Below, piece by piece: positions 8,276-16,632 of a DNA stretch of 52,743 nucleotides (its first letter is position 1; every line of letters begins with the position of its first letter). The position numbers and the translations under genes were made by a program. The stretch is from positions 1 through 52,743 of the forward strand of contig NZ_SJEW01000032.1 in the NCBI RefSeq assembly GCF_005930475.1. Direction: 5' to 3'. The stretch comes from Modestobacter altitudinis. Its GTDB lineage: Bacteria > Actinomycetota > Actinomycetes > Mycobacteriales > Geodermatophilaceae. Below the pieces are notes generated by a model. It had not been told where the DNA came from and made no database searches. It worked only from the letters and a program-made list of their open reading frames with translations.

Positions 8276-9067
8276 TCCTCCTCGCCGTCTACCGAGTTAG
8301 CTGACGGGTTCGGGCAGGAAGGCGCCCTACCAGCGGCTCAGCGAGCACGCCGGACTCACCCCAGAGGGAAGTGGGTCCCCGGTCCGTCTGTCACCAGCAG
8401 TGGCAGACGGTTCGACGGAGCCTGACCGAGGTCCTCGAATGGAGGAGCGTGGCTCGGCGAGGCCTGGGCGACCGTACTACGAAGAGGAGTAGTTGTCACG
8501 ATCGGGTAACGACGAGAGACTTCCCGCCCCACCCGTCCCGCGCGGGGTGCCCTCGACGACGTCTTGCAGCTGTCCGGCGTCATGCCTCATCTCCTGGCTG
8601 CGCCGACCTCTCGAGGAACCGCTCGAGCCCGCGCTGACCCGGGTCACGTAGTCAGTCCGCGACCGCGTTCTTGTCACGGGCACTGGTGCCCGGGTGCTCA
8701 AAGACGGCGGGCTGACACTGACTCGTCGATGGCGTCGGGGCGTCATCCCGCCGCGTCGCCTCACTGTCACCCCAACTTCAGGCCGGCGGATCGCCCACGA
8801 CGGCGTAGCCGAGCTCGAGCTGCGCTCAGCGGACGGGCGTGCGCCTCGCTGTTGCGCCGGGGCAGCCAGTCGACGCCGGACCGCGGTGAAGTTCACGCGA
8901 CTGAGTACGCGCAGGGAGGCCGACGGTCACCGCGACCCAGCCGCCAATGCGACTCGTCCGCAACTGGCGCCGCGGCAGCGGTGCCGGGGGGTCTGCGACG
9001 GCGAAGCTGGCCAGCGCTCGTATCGACCTCATGGCGTGGTCGTCCCTCAGTGGCAGGCGAGTACTGG
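8276..9067. other. Long intergenic region between M23 peptidase 1 and the NiCoT permease
   Basis: Almost 800 bases. The only supported element is the BlaI-type operator at 8477-8495. Several open frames run through the rest, but none has a recognisable family. A frame on the minus strand (8826-9071) overlaps the permease stop as ATGA and is listed separately at low confidence. Confidence 0.5.
8477..8495 (-). promoter_or_regulatory. BlaI-type operator upstream of M23 peptidase 1
   Basis: CTACGA-AGAGGAG-TAGTTG fits CTACTA-N7-TAGTAG with one mismatch per half, placed symmetrically, so the site is still palindromic. It has the same half-sites as the site at 20038-20056, which precedes a decayed relative of the same peptidase. 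It lies 202 bases before the start codon, further away than the other operators, implying a leader. Confidence 0.7.
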
Positions 9068-9071
9068 TCAT
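8826..9071 (-). CDS. Hypothetical small protein, possibly coupled to the NiCoT gene
   Basis: An 81-codon frame starts at ATG 9071, overlapping the permease stop as ATGA, which suggests coupling. The product is arginine- and proline-rich with one hydrophobic stretch (GGWVAVTVGL) and matches no family I know. Composition is ordinary for a random GC-rich frame, so it may be chance. Confidence 0.2.
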   Translation of the reverse strand: MTSTRLPLRDDHAMRSIRALASFAVADPPAPLPRRQLRTSRIGGWVAVTVGLPARTQSRELHRGPASTGCPGATARRTPVR

Positions 9072-10177
9072 CCGAGGAGCTGCTGCTCCGCTCGCTCTCG
9101 GCGTTGGTCGCGCACGGCGGCCCTCACCGGCCGGTCACCCCCGGCGATGCGCCAGTACACGAGTGCGCCGGCCCACACCAGGACGAACAGCCCAGCCACG
9201 AAGTAGCCGACGTGGTCGAGACGCAGCGACGAGATCCAGCCGGAGACGGGGTCAGTCAAGCCGGCGTTGGTGTGCACGGCCCCCACCAGTTCGATCGTTC
9301 CGATCAGCAGCGCGACCGCAACCGACAGCCCGGTCATGGTCAGGTTGTAGTACAGCTTGCGCATCGGCTTGGCCAGTGCCCACTGGTAGGCGGTGGACAT
9401 GAAGAGTCCATCGAGCGTGTCGAACAGCGTCATGCCCGCCGCGAACAGCAACGGCAGGACGAGGATCCCGTACCAGGGCAGGCCGGAGGCGGCGCCCGAG
9501 CCGGCGAGGACGAGCAGGGCGATCTCCGAGGCCGTGTCGAATCCGAGACCGAAGAGCATGCCGACGAGGAGCATGTGCCACGGCCGACGAATCGACTGGG
9601 CTTTGAAGAACCGGGCCACCAGGCCACGGGTCGCCAACGCGTCGTCCAATTGACCGTCCTCCAGGGCACCACTCTTGGCGGAACGGAGAACGCGCCAGAT
9701 GGCCCGCAGACCGAACAGGTTCAGCACGCCGACGGCGAAGAGGAAGAGACCCGACGCGGCCGTCCCGAGGGAGCCGAGCACTTGTCGAGTATTGGACTCC
9801 TCGCTCAGCAAGGTGGCCGACACATGGGCGCCGAAACCGACGAGTGCAGACAGCAAACCGACCATCGCCGAGTGTCCCAAGGCGAACCAGAATCCGACGG
9901 AGACCGATCGTCGCCCCTCGACCAGGAGATTGCGGGTGGTGTTGTCGATCGCGGCGATGTGGTCGGCATCGAAGGCGTGCCTGGCGCCCAGGACATAGGC
10001 GGTGAGACCGAGGCCGAAGCCGAGTACCGAGCCGCCGACGGCGAGTTGTCGCGGAGCCAGGACCAGCAGCAGTATCGCCCAACCAGCGACGGTCATGAGC
10101 ACGATGGTGCTGAAGACGACGATCAGGGTCCGCCGGTTGTCGCGGACGGATGCCACAGAACCGGACATTGACGTCAC
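9068..10177 (-). CDS. HoxN/HupN/NixA (NiCoT) family nickel/cobalt permease
   Basis: This 369-residue polytopic inner-membrane protein carries the NiCoT signature in helix 2, HAFDADHIAAIDNTTR, with its HX4DH metal-binding motif. It also has the second family motif FALGHSAMVGL and the third FDTASEIALL. It imports Ni2+ or Co2+ by secondary transport. The cobalamin riboswitch directly upstream argues for cobalt uptake for vitamin B12 synthesis. GTG 10177 has AGAGGA five bases upstream; ATG 10168 is an alternative. Confidence 0.93.
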   Translation of the reverse strand: MTSMSGSVASVRDNRRTLIVVFSTIVLMTVAGWAILLLVLAPRQLAVGGSVLGFGLGLTAYVLGARHAFDADHIAAIDNTTRNLLVEGRRSVSVGFWFALGHSAMVGLLSALVGFGAHVSATLLSEESNTRQVLGSLGTAASGLFLFAVGVLNLFGLRAIWRVLRSAKSGALEDGQLDDALATRGLVARFFKAQSIRRPWHMLLVGMLFGLGFDTASEIALLVLAGSGAASGLPWYGILVLPLLFAAGMTLFDTLDGLFMSTAYQWALAKPMRKLYYNLTMTGLSVAVALLIGTIELVGAVHTNAGLTDPVSGWISSLRLDHVGYFVAGLFVLVWAGALVYWRIAGGDRPVRAAVRDQRRERAEQQLLG

Positions 10178-10204
10178 GGAAGTCCTCTTCCAACACCTCG
10201 TGGA

Positions 10205-10375
10205 CAGGGCGTACGCCGCAGCCGGTCTCCTGACTCACAGGTGCCGGCCTGGCCGGCGCCACGTCCGTCTTCCCAGGTGCTGAACCCAGTGACGTGCTGA
10301 ACGCGGTACACCTGCTCACAGTGGCGAGGGCCGCGCCGGTCTTGCACCGGCTTCCCGAGCACCGCAGCAACGGCA
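10205..10375 (-). promoter_or_regulatory. Cobalamin (vitamin B12) riboswitch upstream of the NiCoT gene
   Basis: Read on the minus strand, the region contains the conserved series of the cobalamin aptamer. GGGAAGCCGGTGCAAGACC occurs near 10355, then GCCACTGTGA near 10325. CACTGGG follows at 10291-10285, CTGGGAAGACGG at about 10276-10265, and the B12 box GAGTCAGGAGACCGGC at about 10236-10221. It ends about 28 bases before the permease start, so it likely blocks translation or elongation when adenosylcobalamin is plentiful. The exact outer limits are approximate. Confidence 0.9.
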
Positions 10376-10431
10376 CGCTATCGGGGGCGCAGCGGGATGA
10401 CCAGCCCGTGTCTCCACGTCAGTGCGCTGTT

Positions 10432-10450
10432 GTCCTATGCCTGGTAGTAG
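10432..10450 (+). promoter_or_regulatory. BlaI-type operator upstream of the TlpA-like gene
   Basis: GTCCTA-TGCCTGG-TAGTAG has a perfect right half and a weaker left half of the CTACTA-N7-TAGTAG consensus. It ends nine bases before the TlpA-like start codon. It also lies upstream of the riboswitch of the divergent permease, so it could affect both. Confidence 0.6.
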
Positions 10451-10459
10451 TTTGCTGTC

Positions 10460-11104
10460 ATGCGGCGCAGCCCCGGGGCGGGAGCAGGACGAGCGACGCC
10501 TCCGCGACCGAACTCACGGGCGCTGCGCATGATCGCCTCGGCTTGCGTGACGGTCGTGGCGGCGTCGGCTTGCTCCGCTCCAGCGCCGACCTCCTCGCCC
10601 GCGGGTAGTACGTCGTCGACGGCGGCGATCACGGTGGCCGACTGCGAGCAGGCGGGGGCCAGCGGTGTCGCCTTCGAGGACGGGGGGCTGCCGGACCTGT
10701 CCCTGCCCTGCCTGGGGAACGGCCCGACCGTTCAGGTCGGGGCACTGACCGGGCGGCCGACCCTGATCAACCTGTGGGCAACGTGGTGCGGGCCTTGCCG
10801 GGAGGAGATGCCACTGCTCGCCCAGGCGTTCGGCGAACGCGGCGAGGCGATCCGGTTCCTCGGTATCAACACACGGGACGACACGGGATCAGCGGCCGAC
10901 TTCCTGTCCACCACGGGCGTCACCTATGCGCAGGCCGTGGACGCGAAGGGAGAGCTCCTCGCCGACCTCGGCCTTCCCGGTCTGCCGATCACCTTGGCCA
11001 TAGATTCAGCCGGCCGCGTCATCGCCAGGCAGATCGGCCAGATGTCCCCCGATGAACTGCGGGACCTGCTGGAGCAGTTGACCACCGCGCCGCCTGCCGG
11101 CTGA
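10460..11104 (+). CDS. TlpA/ResA-like thioredoxin-fold lipoprotein
   Basis: The 214-residue protein has an arginine-rich start, a hydrophobic segment (24-36) and a lipobox-like ASAC ending at Cys38, so it is probably anchored outside the membrane. The thioredoxin domain (about 85-205) has WCGPC at 109-113 and the cis-proline loop LPGLPITLAID. Such proteins reduce disulfides, for example in cytochrome c maturation or copper-site assembly. No CcdA/DsbD reductant donor is nearby. The ATG lies nine bases after a BlaI-type operator with no clear ribosome site, so the mRNA may be leaderless; ATG 10529 is an alternative start. Confidence 0.88.
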   Translation: MRRSPGAGAGRATPPRPNSRALRMIASACVTVVAASACSAPAPTSSPAGSTSSTAAITVADCEQAGASGVAFEDGGLPDLSLPCLGNGPTVQVGALTGRPTLINLWATWCGPCREEMPLLAQAFGERGEAIRFLGINTRDDTGSAADFLSTTGVTYAQAVDAKGELLADLGLPGLPITLAIDSAGRVIARQIGQMSPDELRDLLEQLTTAPPAG

Positions 11105-11271
11105 GGGGCTGCCTGACGGTGAGCGATGTACGCAAGGGCACCGGCCATCGGACCACCAAGAGGCAACCGGGCGACATCCACCCCCGTGATGCGGCGTAGC
11201 CGAGCGCCCTGAACCGAGGGACCGCTCTCCTCGGACGGGGGATGCATGGGGCCCGGCGCGCATTGGATCTA

Positions 11272-11290
11272 CTACTCGATGCCATAACAT
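11272..11290 (+). promoter_or_regulatory. Imperfect BlaI-type operator upstream of blaI
   Basis: CTACTC-GATGCCA-TAACAT keeps five of six left-half positions but only three of the right half. An overlapping CTACTA is at 11269-11274. It lies 84 bases before blaI, where an autoregulatory site is expected. This is the weakest copy in the set. Confidence 0.4.
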
Positions 11291-11374
11291 CCACGCGTAC
11301 GCCGTGATGCGGCGCGCGACGTCGATCGGTCACGGTCGAGCAGACCCATGCTGGCTTGAAGGCGAGGAGCGGCA

Positions 11375-11737
11375 ATGCCCCGTTTGGGCAAACTGGAAGC
11401 CGCCGTGATGGACGTCTTGTGGTCCACCGACGCATCGCTGACGGTGCGCGAAGTCCTTGAGAAGATGCCGCCGCAGCGCAACCTCGCCTACACGACGGTC
11501 ATGACGGTGCTGGGCAACCTGCTGCGCAAGGGCATGGTCGAACGAGAGCCGGTAGGGCGGGCGTTCAGCTATCGACCCACGGTGACGCGGCAGGGAGCTG
11601 CTGCCGCGTCCCTCCGCGAGATCCTCGACGCTTCGGACGACCCGAGGTCGGTGCTGTTGCACTTCGCGGAGACCGCGACCGATGAAGAGTCCGACCTGCT
11701 CCGCGACGTCCTGTCCCGACGAGCCGCCGAGTCGTGA
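11375..11737 (+). CDS. blaI: BlaI/MecI/CopY family transcriptional repressor
   Basis: This 120-residue winged-helix protein is the usual length for BlaI. The N-terminal domain includes LGKLEAAVMDVLW, the recognition region AYTTVMTVLGNLLRKGMVER and the wing GRAFSYRP. The C-terminal helices dimerise. Family members bind palindromes built on TACTA/TAGTA and are inactivated by proteolysis triggered by a partner M56 membrane peptidase, which follows here with a GTGA overlap. The ribosome site GGAG is five bases before the ATG. It is the obvious reader of the nine island operators. Confidence 0.95.
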   Translation: MPRLGKLEAAVMDVLWSTDASLTVREVLEKMPPQRNLAYTTVMTVLGNLLRKGMVEREPVGRAFSYRPTVTRQGAAAASLREILDASDDPRSVLLHFAETATDEESDLLRDVLSRRAAES

Positions 11738-12672
11738 CCGGCGTCCTCACTCTCCTGCTTGGCGCCGGCATCGTCGGTCTCTACGGGCACCGACCGCTGC
11801 TGTGGCTCGCCGACCGGCGCGTTGATCCGACCGTACTGCTCACCGGATGGGTCCTGCTGACCGTAGGACTGGTTGGCTCCACCGTCGCGATGATCGGCCT
11901 GCTGGCGCTTCCAGCCGACGACCATCCCGCGACGGGGTTCTTCCGTCTGGCTGGGGGGTGCTGGACGGCAGTCGCCGCTGGAACCATGCCCGGCTGGCGA
12001 CAGGCGTTCGCTGCGATCAGCGTCGCCCTGACGCTGATCATCGTGACGCGCCTGTCGTTTGTCACGGCGGCTCGACTACGGCTGCGCAGCCAGCAGGCGC
12101 CACACGTGAGGCAGCTTCTGCTTCTCGCGGCCGGCGCCCCCTCCGATGCACCGCTGTGGGTGGACGACGACCGGGCCATGGCCATGTCCATCGGGGGCCG
12201 ACCCGGGCTGATCCTCATGACAGAGGGGCTCCGCCGGCAACTGCCGCCTGACGCGGTGGAGGCGACGCTGGAGCACGAGCGTGCTCACCTTCGCGGTCAC
12301 CATCACGTCTTGGTGTCCGTCGTGGAGACGATGGCCGCCGCGTTGCCGTGGTGCCCTCTGCTGCGCGCGGCTCCGGCCGCCACCAAGGACCTGATAGAGC
12401 TGGCCGCGGATGCTCAGGCTGCCCGCCGATGCGGGCCGGAAGCGGTGCAGACGGCTCTGCGGCTGCTCACGGGACACCCGAATCCGCCCCTCGGCCTGGC
12501 CATGGCCAACCGATTGACCGAAGTGCGGATGAATCGCCTGCACGGGCGCGAGCGAGGGACCAGTCACCTGCTTCGCTGGGCCGGCTGTGCGGCGATGACC
12601 GTGGGGGCGCTCGCGCTTCCATTGGCAACAGGATGGCTTGGCATGAACATCGTGGGTTGCGTCGTCACCTGA
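11734..12672 (+). CDS. M56 family (BlaR1-like) membrane metallopeptidase
   Basis: The 312-residue integral membrane protein has helices at about 1-20, 35-60, 75-110 and 285-308. A cytoplasmic zinc-protease domain carries HERAH at 181-185 and the third ligand region DLIELAADAQAA at 219-230. It starts at GTG 11734, overlapping blaI. In BlaR1/MecR1 such a peptidase destroys the repressor after a signal, but the C-terminal beta-lactam sensor domain is absent here, so the stimulus is unknown. The short actinobacterial form is common beside blaI. Confidence 0.9.
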   Translation: MTGVLTLLLGAGIVGLYGHRPLLWLADRRVDPTVLLTGWVLLTVGLVGSTVAMIGLLALPADDHPATGFFRLAGGCWTAVAAGTMPGWRQAFAAISVALTLIIVTRLSFVTAARLRLRSQQAPHVRQLLLLAAGAPSDAPLWVDDDRAMAMSIGGRPGLILMTEGLRRQLPPDAVEATLEHERAHLRGHHHVLVSVVETMAAALPWCPLLRAAPAATKDLIELAADAQAARRCGPEAVQTALRLLTGHPNPPLGLAMANRLTEVRMNRLHGRERGTSHLLRWAGCAAMTVGALALPLATGWLGMNIVGCVVT

Positions 12673-12691
12673 CCTCTCCCTCACACGGCGA

Positions 12692-12710
12692 CTACTATGG
12701 GCCATAGTGG
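12692..12710 (+). promoter_or_regulatory. BlaI-type operator upstream of the multicopper oxidase
   Basis: CTACTA-TGGGCCA-TAGTGG matches the consensus with a single mismatch. The centre is also symmetric (ACTATGG-G-CCATAGT). It ends 35 bases before the multicopper oxidase start and covers the likely promoter. Confidence 0.8.
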
Positions 12711-12745
12711 TTCCACGGCGGGCGCCCGCCATGACGTGAGGGGCC

Positions 12746-14317
12746 ATGATCAGCAAGCACAGGGACGGCTCGCGGTCGACGGCGGGAAATACCGTCAACC
12801 CGGGGATCCGGTTCGATCGATTGATGGGCCGTCGACAGTTCCTGGGTGGAACGGTCGGTGCGCTGGGGCTGGCAGGACTCGCCGCATGCACGGGTCAGGC
12901 GACTCCAGCAGCTGCTCAGCTGATCAAGCCAACCGATGTCTTGGTTGAGACGGCAGAAGCTCGCCGCACCGGTGAGGGGGCCACGGTGCACCCGGTCGTC
13001 CTGACCGCCCAACCAGCGTCGATCGACTTGGGCGGCCCGGTCGTCGAAACGTGGGCCTATGGAGAAGCCGTGCCCGGCCCACTGGTCCGTCTACCTGCCG
13101 GCGACCGTCTTGTCGCCACGGTCACCAACGCGCTTCCCGATCCGACGTCGGTGCACTGGCATGGCATTGCGTTGCGCAACGACATGGACGGTGTCCCGGG
13201 GCTCACCCAGAAGGCCATTGCGGCGGGTAGGTCGATGAAGTACGAGTTCACGGCTCCTGACCCCGGCACGTACATGTTCCACTCACACGTAGGCACTCAG
13301 CTGGACCGGGGGCTCTACGCACCCCTGATCGTGGATGACCCGGCCGAGCCGTTGGTCTATGACGCTGAGCACGTCGTCGTTCTCGACGACTGGCTCGATG
13401 GCACTGGGCGCACCCCGGACTCCGTGTTGAAGGAGTTGCAGGCCGGTGGCATGGACATGGGTGGTATGGACATGGATGGAATGAGTGCGGGCGGCGACTC
13501 GCCCTTGTCCCCACTGCTTGGCGGGGACGCCGGCGACGTCCAGTACCCGTACTACCTGATCAACGGACGGGTGGCGACGGCACCGAACACCGTCACGTTC
13601 ACGCCGGGCACTCGCTTGCGGTTGCGCATCATCAACGTGGGCAGTGACACCGCATTTCGGGTCGCCCTGGGTGGACACCGCCTGTCGGTCGTACACAGCG
13701 ACGGCTTCCCGGTCCGCCCGGTCGACACCGATGCAGTGCTGATCGGCATGGGTGAGCGCATCGACGTCCTGGTCACCTTGGCCGACGGCGCTTTTCCCCT
13801 CATTGCGCTGGCGGAAGGGAAGAACGCGAGCGGGCTGGAAGTCATCCGGACCGGCAGTGGTGCAGCGCCGACGGCAGACACGTACCCCAGGGAGTTGGCC
13901 GGTCAAGTCACCGGGGCCCTGATGCTCGAAGCAGCCGACGATGCCTTTCTGGCGGAACGTCGACCCGACCGAACGCACGACCTGGTGCTCGGCGGCAGCA
14001 TGTCCGACTACCAATGGACGATCAACGACCGCGTCTACAGCGATCGCAAGGATCTGCAAGTGCGGCCAGGGGAGGTCGTCCGGCTCAAGATGACCAACTC
14101 AACAATGATGTTCCATCCCATGCACCTGCACGGGCATACGTTTCAGGTTCGCTCAGCGACTGGGCGTGGCCCGCGCAAGGACACGGTGATGGTCCTGCCC
14201 GGCGAAACCATCACGGCGGACCTGGTCGCAGACAACCCAGGCCAGTGGCTCGTCCACTGCCACAACGTCTACCACGGGGAGGCGGGGATGATGACCGCTC
14301 TCGCCTACATCAAGTGA
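12746..14317 (+). CDS. Multicopper oxidase, Tat signal with lipobox
   Basis: The 523-residue protein has a twin-arginine signal GRRQFLGG (28-35) followed by LAGLAAC with Cys48 as a possible lipidation site. Copper ligands occur in the standard order: HWH 137-139, HSH 179-181, HPMHLHGH 457-464 and HCHNVYHGEAGM 504-515. A methionine-rich stretch (GMDMGGMDMDGM, about 235-246) recalls the regulatory copper-binding loop of CueO. It likely oxidises Cu(I) or other substrates outside the membrane. Start ATG 12746 is chosen; ATG 12827 just before the Tat motif is possible. The membrane protein gene follows with a one-base overlap. Confidence 0.93.
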   Translation: MISKHRDGSRSTAGNTVNPGIRFDRLMGRRQFLGGTVGALGLAGLAACTGQATPAAAQLIKPTDVLVETAEARRTGEGATVHPVVLTAQPASIDLGGPVVETWAYGEAVPGPLVRLPAGDRLVATVTNALPDPTSVHWHGIALRNDMDGVPGLTQKAIAAGRSMKYEFTAPDPGTYMFHSHVGTQLDRGLYAPLIVDDPAEPLVYDAEHVVVLDDWLDGTGRTPDSVLKELQAGGMDMGGMDMDGMSAGGDSPLSPLLGGDAGDVQYPYYLINGRVATAPNTVTFTPGTRLRLRIINVGSDTAFRVALGGHRLSVVHSDGFPVRPVDTDAVLIGMGERIDVLVTLADGAFPLIALAEGKNASGLEVIRTGSGAAPTADTYPRELAGQVTGALMLEAADDAFLAERRPDRTHDLVLGGSMSDYQWTINDRVYSDRKDLQVRPGEVVRLKMTNSTMMFHPMHLHGHTFQVRSATGRGPRKDTVMVLPGETITADLVADNPGQWLVHCHNVYHGEAGMMTALAYIK

Positions 14318-14937
14318 TGCACTCGAGCAAGTCAACGTCGACAACGCGTGCCGGATGGCCGCCCCGGCGAATCGCCGCCGCACTCGTCGCGGGCGTTGTG
14401 TTCGCTCTGGCGGTCGGCATACCAACAGGGATGGTTCCCACGCCGCTGTACAGCCGCATGACACCGGTCTTGTGGTGGAACTACCCGGTGTGGGCGGCCA
14501 CCGCCATTCTGGGCGGCTTGGTGGTAGCGACCTACATCCGTCGCCCTGGCGACACTGCACCACGGAACGGGTTTGCGTCAGCGTCAGGCGGGGGGCTGTT
14601 GGCCGCGTTCGCCGTCGGCTGCCCCATCTGCAACAAGCTGATCGTCTCAACGCTGGGCGTTTCCGGGGCATTGAGCATCTGGGCACCGCTTCAGCCAGCC
14701 CTCGGGGTGGCGTCCGTACTCGGGCTGGGTTGGGCCTTGCGGCGGAGAATCAAGAACGAATACGCATGCCCGGTCCCAACACGACCACGTTCACCGGGAA
14801 AGGACCGCATTGAAGACGAGCTCCCCTCGATTGACTTGTCGCGTCTCATTCTCCGCCATGCGCCGGATGCGACCGAGGAGCGCAAGCCACAATCGACGCT
14901 AGCCGTTCAACCGATCACAACCCGTTTCAAGGGTTGA
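14317..14937 (+). CDS. Small polytopic membrane protein with GCPICNK motif, coupled to the multicopper oxidase
   Basis: The 206-residue protein has about four hydrophobic segments (around 18-38, 50-70, 85-105 and 115-135) and a polar C-terminal tail from about 140. Its most distinctive feature is FAVGCPICNKLIV in a membrane-proximal position, a CxxC pair suited to thiol or metal chemistry. I do not recognise a named family. The start overlaps the oxidase stop (TGATG), so the two are surely co-expressed and probably work together in copper handling. Confidence 0.75.
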   Translation: MHSSKSTSTTRAGWPPRRIAAALVAGVVFALAVGIPTGMVPTPLYSRMTPVLWWNYPVWAATAILGGLVVATYIRRPGDTAPRNGFASASGGGLLAAFAVGCPICNKLIVSTLGVSGALSIWAPLQPALGVASVLGLGWALRRRIKNEYACPVPTRPRSPGKDRIEDELPSIDLSRLILRHAPDATEERKPQSTLAVQPITTRFKG

Positions 14938-15014
14938 GTTCGCAGCGCGATCAATCGGGCCCAGGAGGTTCTCCACCTTTTCCGAGTTGACCGCTCAAGG
15001 AAGTCGCGCGTCTG

Positions 15015-15045
15015 CCGTTCCTACTAGTGCAGGTAGTAGGAACGG
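15015..15045 (+). promoter_or_regulatory. Best BlaI-type operator (12-bp perfect arms) upstream of M23 peptidase 2
   Basis: The core CTACTAGTGCAGGTAGTAG spans 15021-15039. The symmetry continues outward to CCGTTC and GAACGG, giving arms of 12 bp with no mismatch around a 7-base centre. It ends 25 bases before the start codon of the peptidase and is the strongest copy of the consensus. Confidence 0.9.
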
Positions 15046-15069
15046 ACGCACAACGACTCGAGGAGCGAC

Positions 15070-16542
15070 ATGTACGGGTGGGCCGGACGCCGCCGGACGA
15101 CGCACGGGACCACCCAGGTGCCCGCGAACAACGCGCGTGCCATCAGCGCCGAGCACGCCTCGCGCGTTCGGCGCACCCCCAGTGGTCTTCACCGCCGCGG
15201 CACTGGCCGAGGCGTCGCTGCATTGCCTGCCCTCGCTGTCCTGATCGCAGTGTTCGTGGGCGTCCTTCCGGGCCAGGCGCTCGCGGCGCCGGCCAACCCG
15301 AGCGACGGCGACATCGCCTCGGCCCAGTCCGCTCAGCAGGCGGCGGCTGACGAGGTCGGCCGGATCGCTGCTCTTGTCGCTTCGGCGGAGTCAGACCTGC
15401 AGCGCGTCACGGGACAGGCTGAAGCCGCCAATGACGCCTACCTGGTCGCGCAGGGGGACTTGGAGGAAGCCCAGCAGGCGGCCGCCGAGACGGCAGCGGC
15501 ACTGCAGGCTGCCAATGAGGCGGTGGCCGCGGCCCAGGCGGACGTGGCCACACTTGGACGCGAGAACTACATGCGCGGTGGGTCGATCAGTGGCGTCACC
15601 GCCCTGCTCAGCGCCGAGGGTCCGTCCGAACTGATGGAGCAGGCCGCCGTCCTGGGGCTGTTGGGCGACCAGCGAGCCGCCGTTCTCGACCAACTGGAGG
15701 TCGCGCAAACACGGCAGGCCGAAGCAGACTCCCAGGCGAAGGCCGCAGTCGCCGACAAGGACGAGGCTGCGCAGGAGACTGCCCAAGCCAAGGCCACGGC
15801 GGACGCGCAGGTCAGCACGTTCCAGGCTGCGGTGCAAAGTGTGAGCACACAGAAGGCGACGTACGAAAAGCAGTTGCAGGACGCCCAGGTGAACCTGCTG
15901 GCACTGCAAGGGCAGCGGAACGCCTATCAGGCGTGGAAGGACCAGCAGGCGCAGCAGCAGGCTGCGGAGGCGGCACAGGCGGCTGCATCCGCCAAGGCAG
16001 CAGCACAGGCAGCGGCACGCGCTCGTCAGGCGGCCGAGCAGCCGACCGCGCCCACGCCGACTGCGCCCAAGGCGACTGCGCCCAAGCCGACCAACGGCAC
16101 GTCGACTCAGGCGGCATCGGTGAAGCCCATGACCGGCGGTGGCGGCGTGGCGCCGACGAGTGGCCGGTTCACCACGTGCTTCGAGATGCGCTGGGGCACC
16201 ATGCACAACGGCGTGGACATCGCGGCTCCGATCGGCACCCCGATCTACGCCCCCGCAGCAGGCCGTGTCGTGCGCGCCGGAACAGCCACCGGGTACGGGC
16301 TGGCCGTGTACATCCAGCACGACGACGGGTCGGTCACGGTGTACGGACACATCAACGACTACTTCGTCAGCGTGGGCCAGCGTGTGTCAGCCGGTGAGGT
16401 CATCGCCGAGGTGGGCAACCGCGGCGAGTCCACCGGGCCGCACCTGCACTTCCAGGTCAACACCAAGGGCATGTACGCCGGCGCGGTCAACCCCATCACC
16501 TGGCTCGCTGCGCGCGGCGTGGACATGGGCGGTCGCTGCTGA
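15070..16542 (+). CDS. Secreted M23 family peptidoglycan peptidase with coiled coil, copy 2
   Basis: This 490-residue paralogue of the gene at 6932-8275 has a signal segment at about 50-72. The coiled coil runs from about 78 to 325, beginning with nearly the same PSDxxIxxAQSAQ sequence. A proline/threonine linker (about 325-355) follows, then the M23 domain with MHNGVD and HLHFQVN, a conserved zinc site. The final residues LAARGVDMGGRC mirror copy 1. GAGGAG precedes ATG 15070 at four bases. It probably trims or remodels the wall outside the cell under the control of the operator just upstream. Confidence 0.92.
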   Translation: MYGWAGRRRTTHGTTQVPANNARAISAEHASRVRRTPSGLHRRGTGRGVAALPALAVLIAVFVGVLPGQALAAPANPSDGDIASAQSAQQAAADEVGRIAALVASAESDLQRVTGQAEAANDAYLVAQGDLEEAQQAAAETAAALQAANEAVAAAQADVATLGRENYMRGGSISGVTALLSAEGPSELMEQAAVLGLLGDQRAAVLDQLEVAQTRQAEADSQAKAAVADKDEAAQETAQAKATADAQVSTFQAAVQSVSTQKATYEKQLQDAQVNLLALQGQRNAYQAWKDQQAQQQAAEAAQAAASAKAAAQAAARARQAAEQPTAPTPTAPKATAPKPTNGTSTQAASVKPMTGGGGVAPTSGRFTTCFEMRWGTMHNGVDIAAPIGTPIYAPAAGRVVRAGTATGYGLAVYIQHDDGSVTVYGHINDYFVSVGQRVSAGEVIAEVGNRGESTGPHLHFQVNTKGMYAGAVNPITWLAARGVDMGGRC

Positions 16543-16632
16543 CCACCACCTGTCCGACCGGTCGACTCCCACAGATCCCGGGACAGGTCCTGTGCGTCAC
16601 CCGCCGACGGCGGCGTCACCTGACTGCCGGCC

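Noticed and set aside
8371..9067. Several short open frames between M23 peptidase 1 and the NiCoT gene
   Set aside because: They are Arg/Pro/Ser-rich, overlap each other on both strands, and lack ribosome sites and recognisable motifs. Only the frame coupled to the permease stop was kept, at low confidence.
12811..12830. GGTTCGATCGAT resembling a tRNA T-loop
   Set aside because: It lies inside the multicopper oxidase coding sequence and has no stem pairing or acceptor sequence around it.
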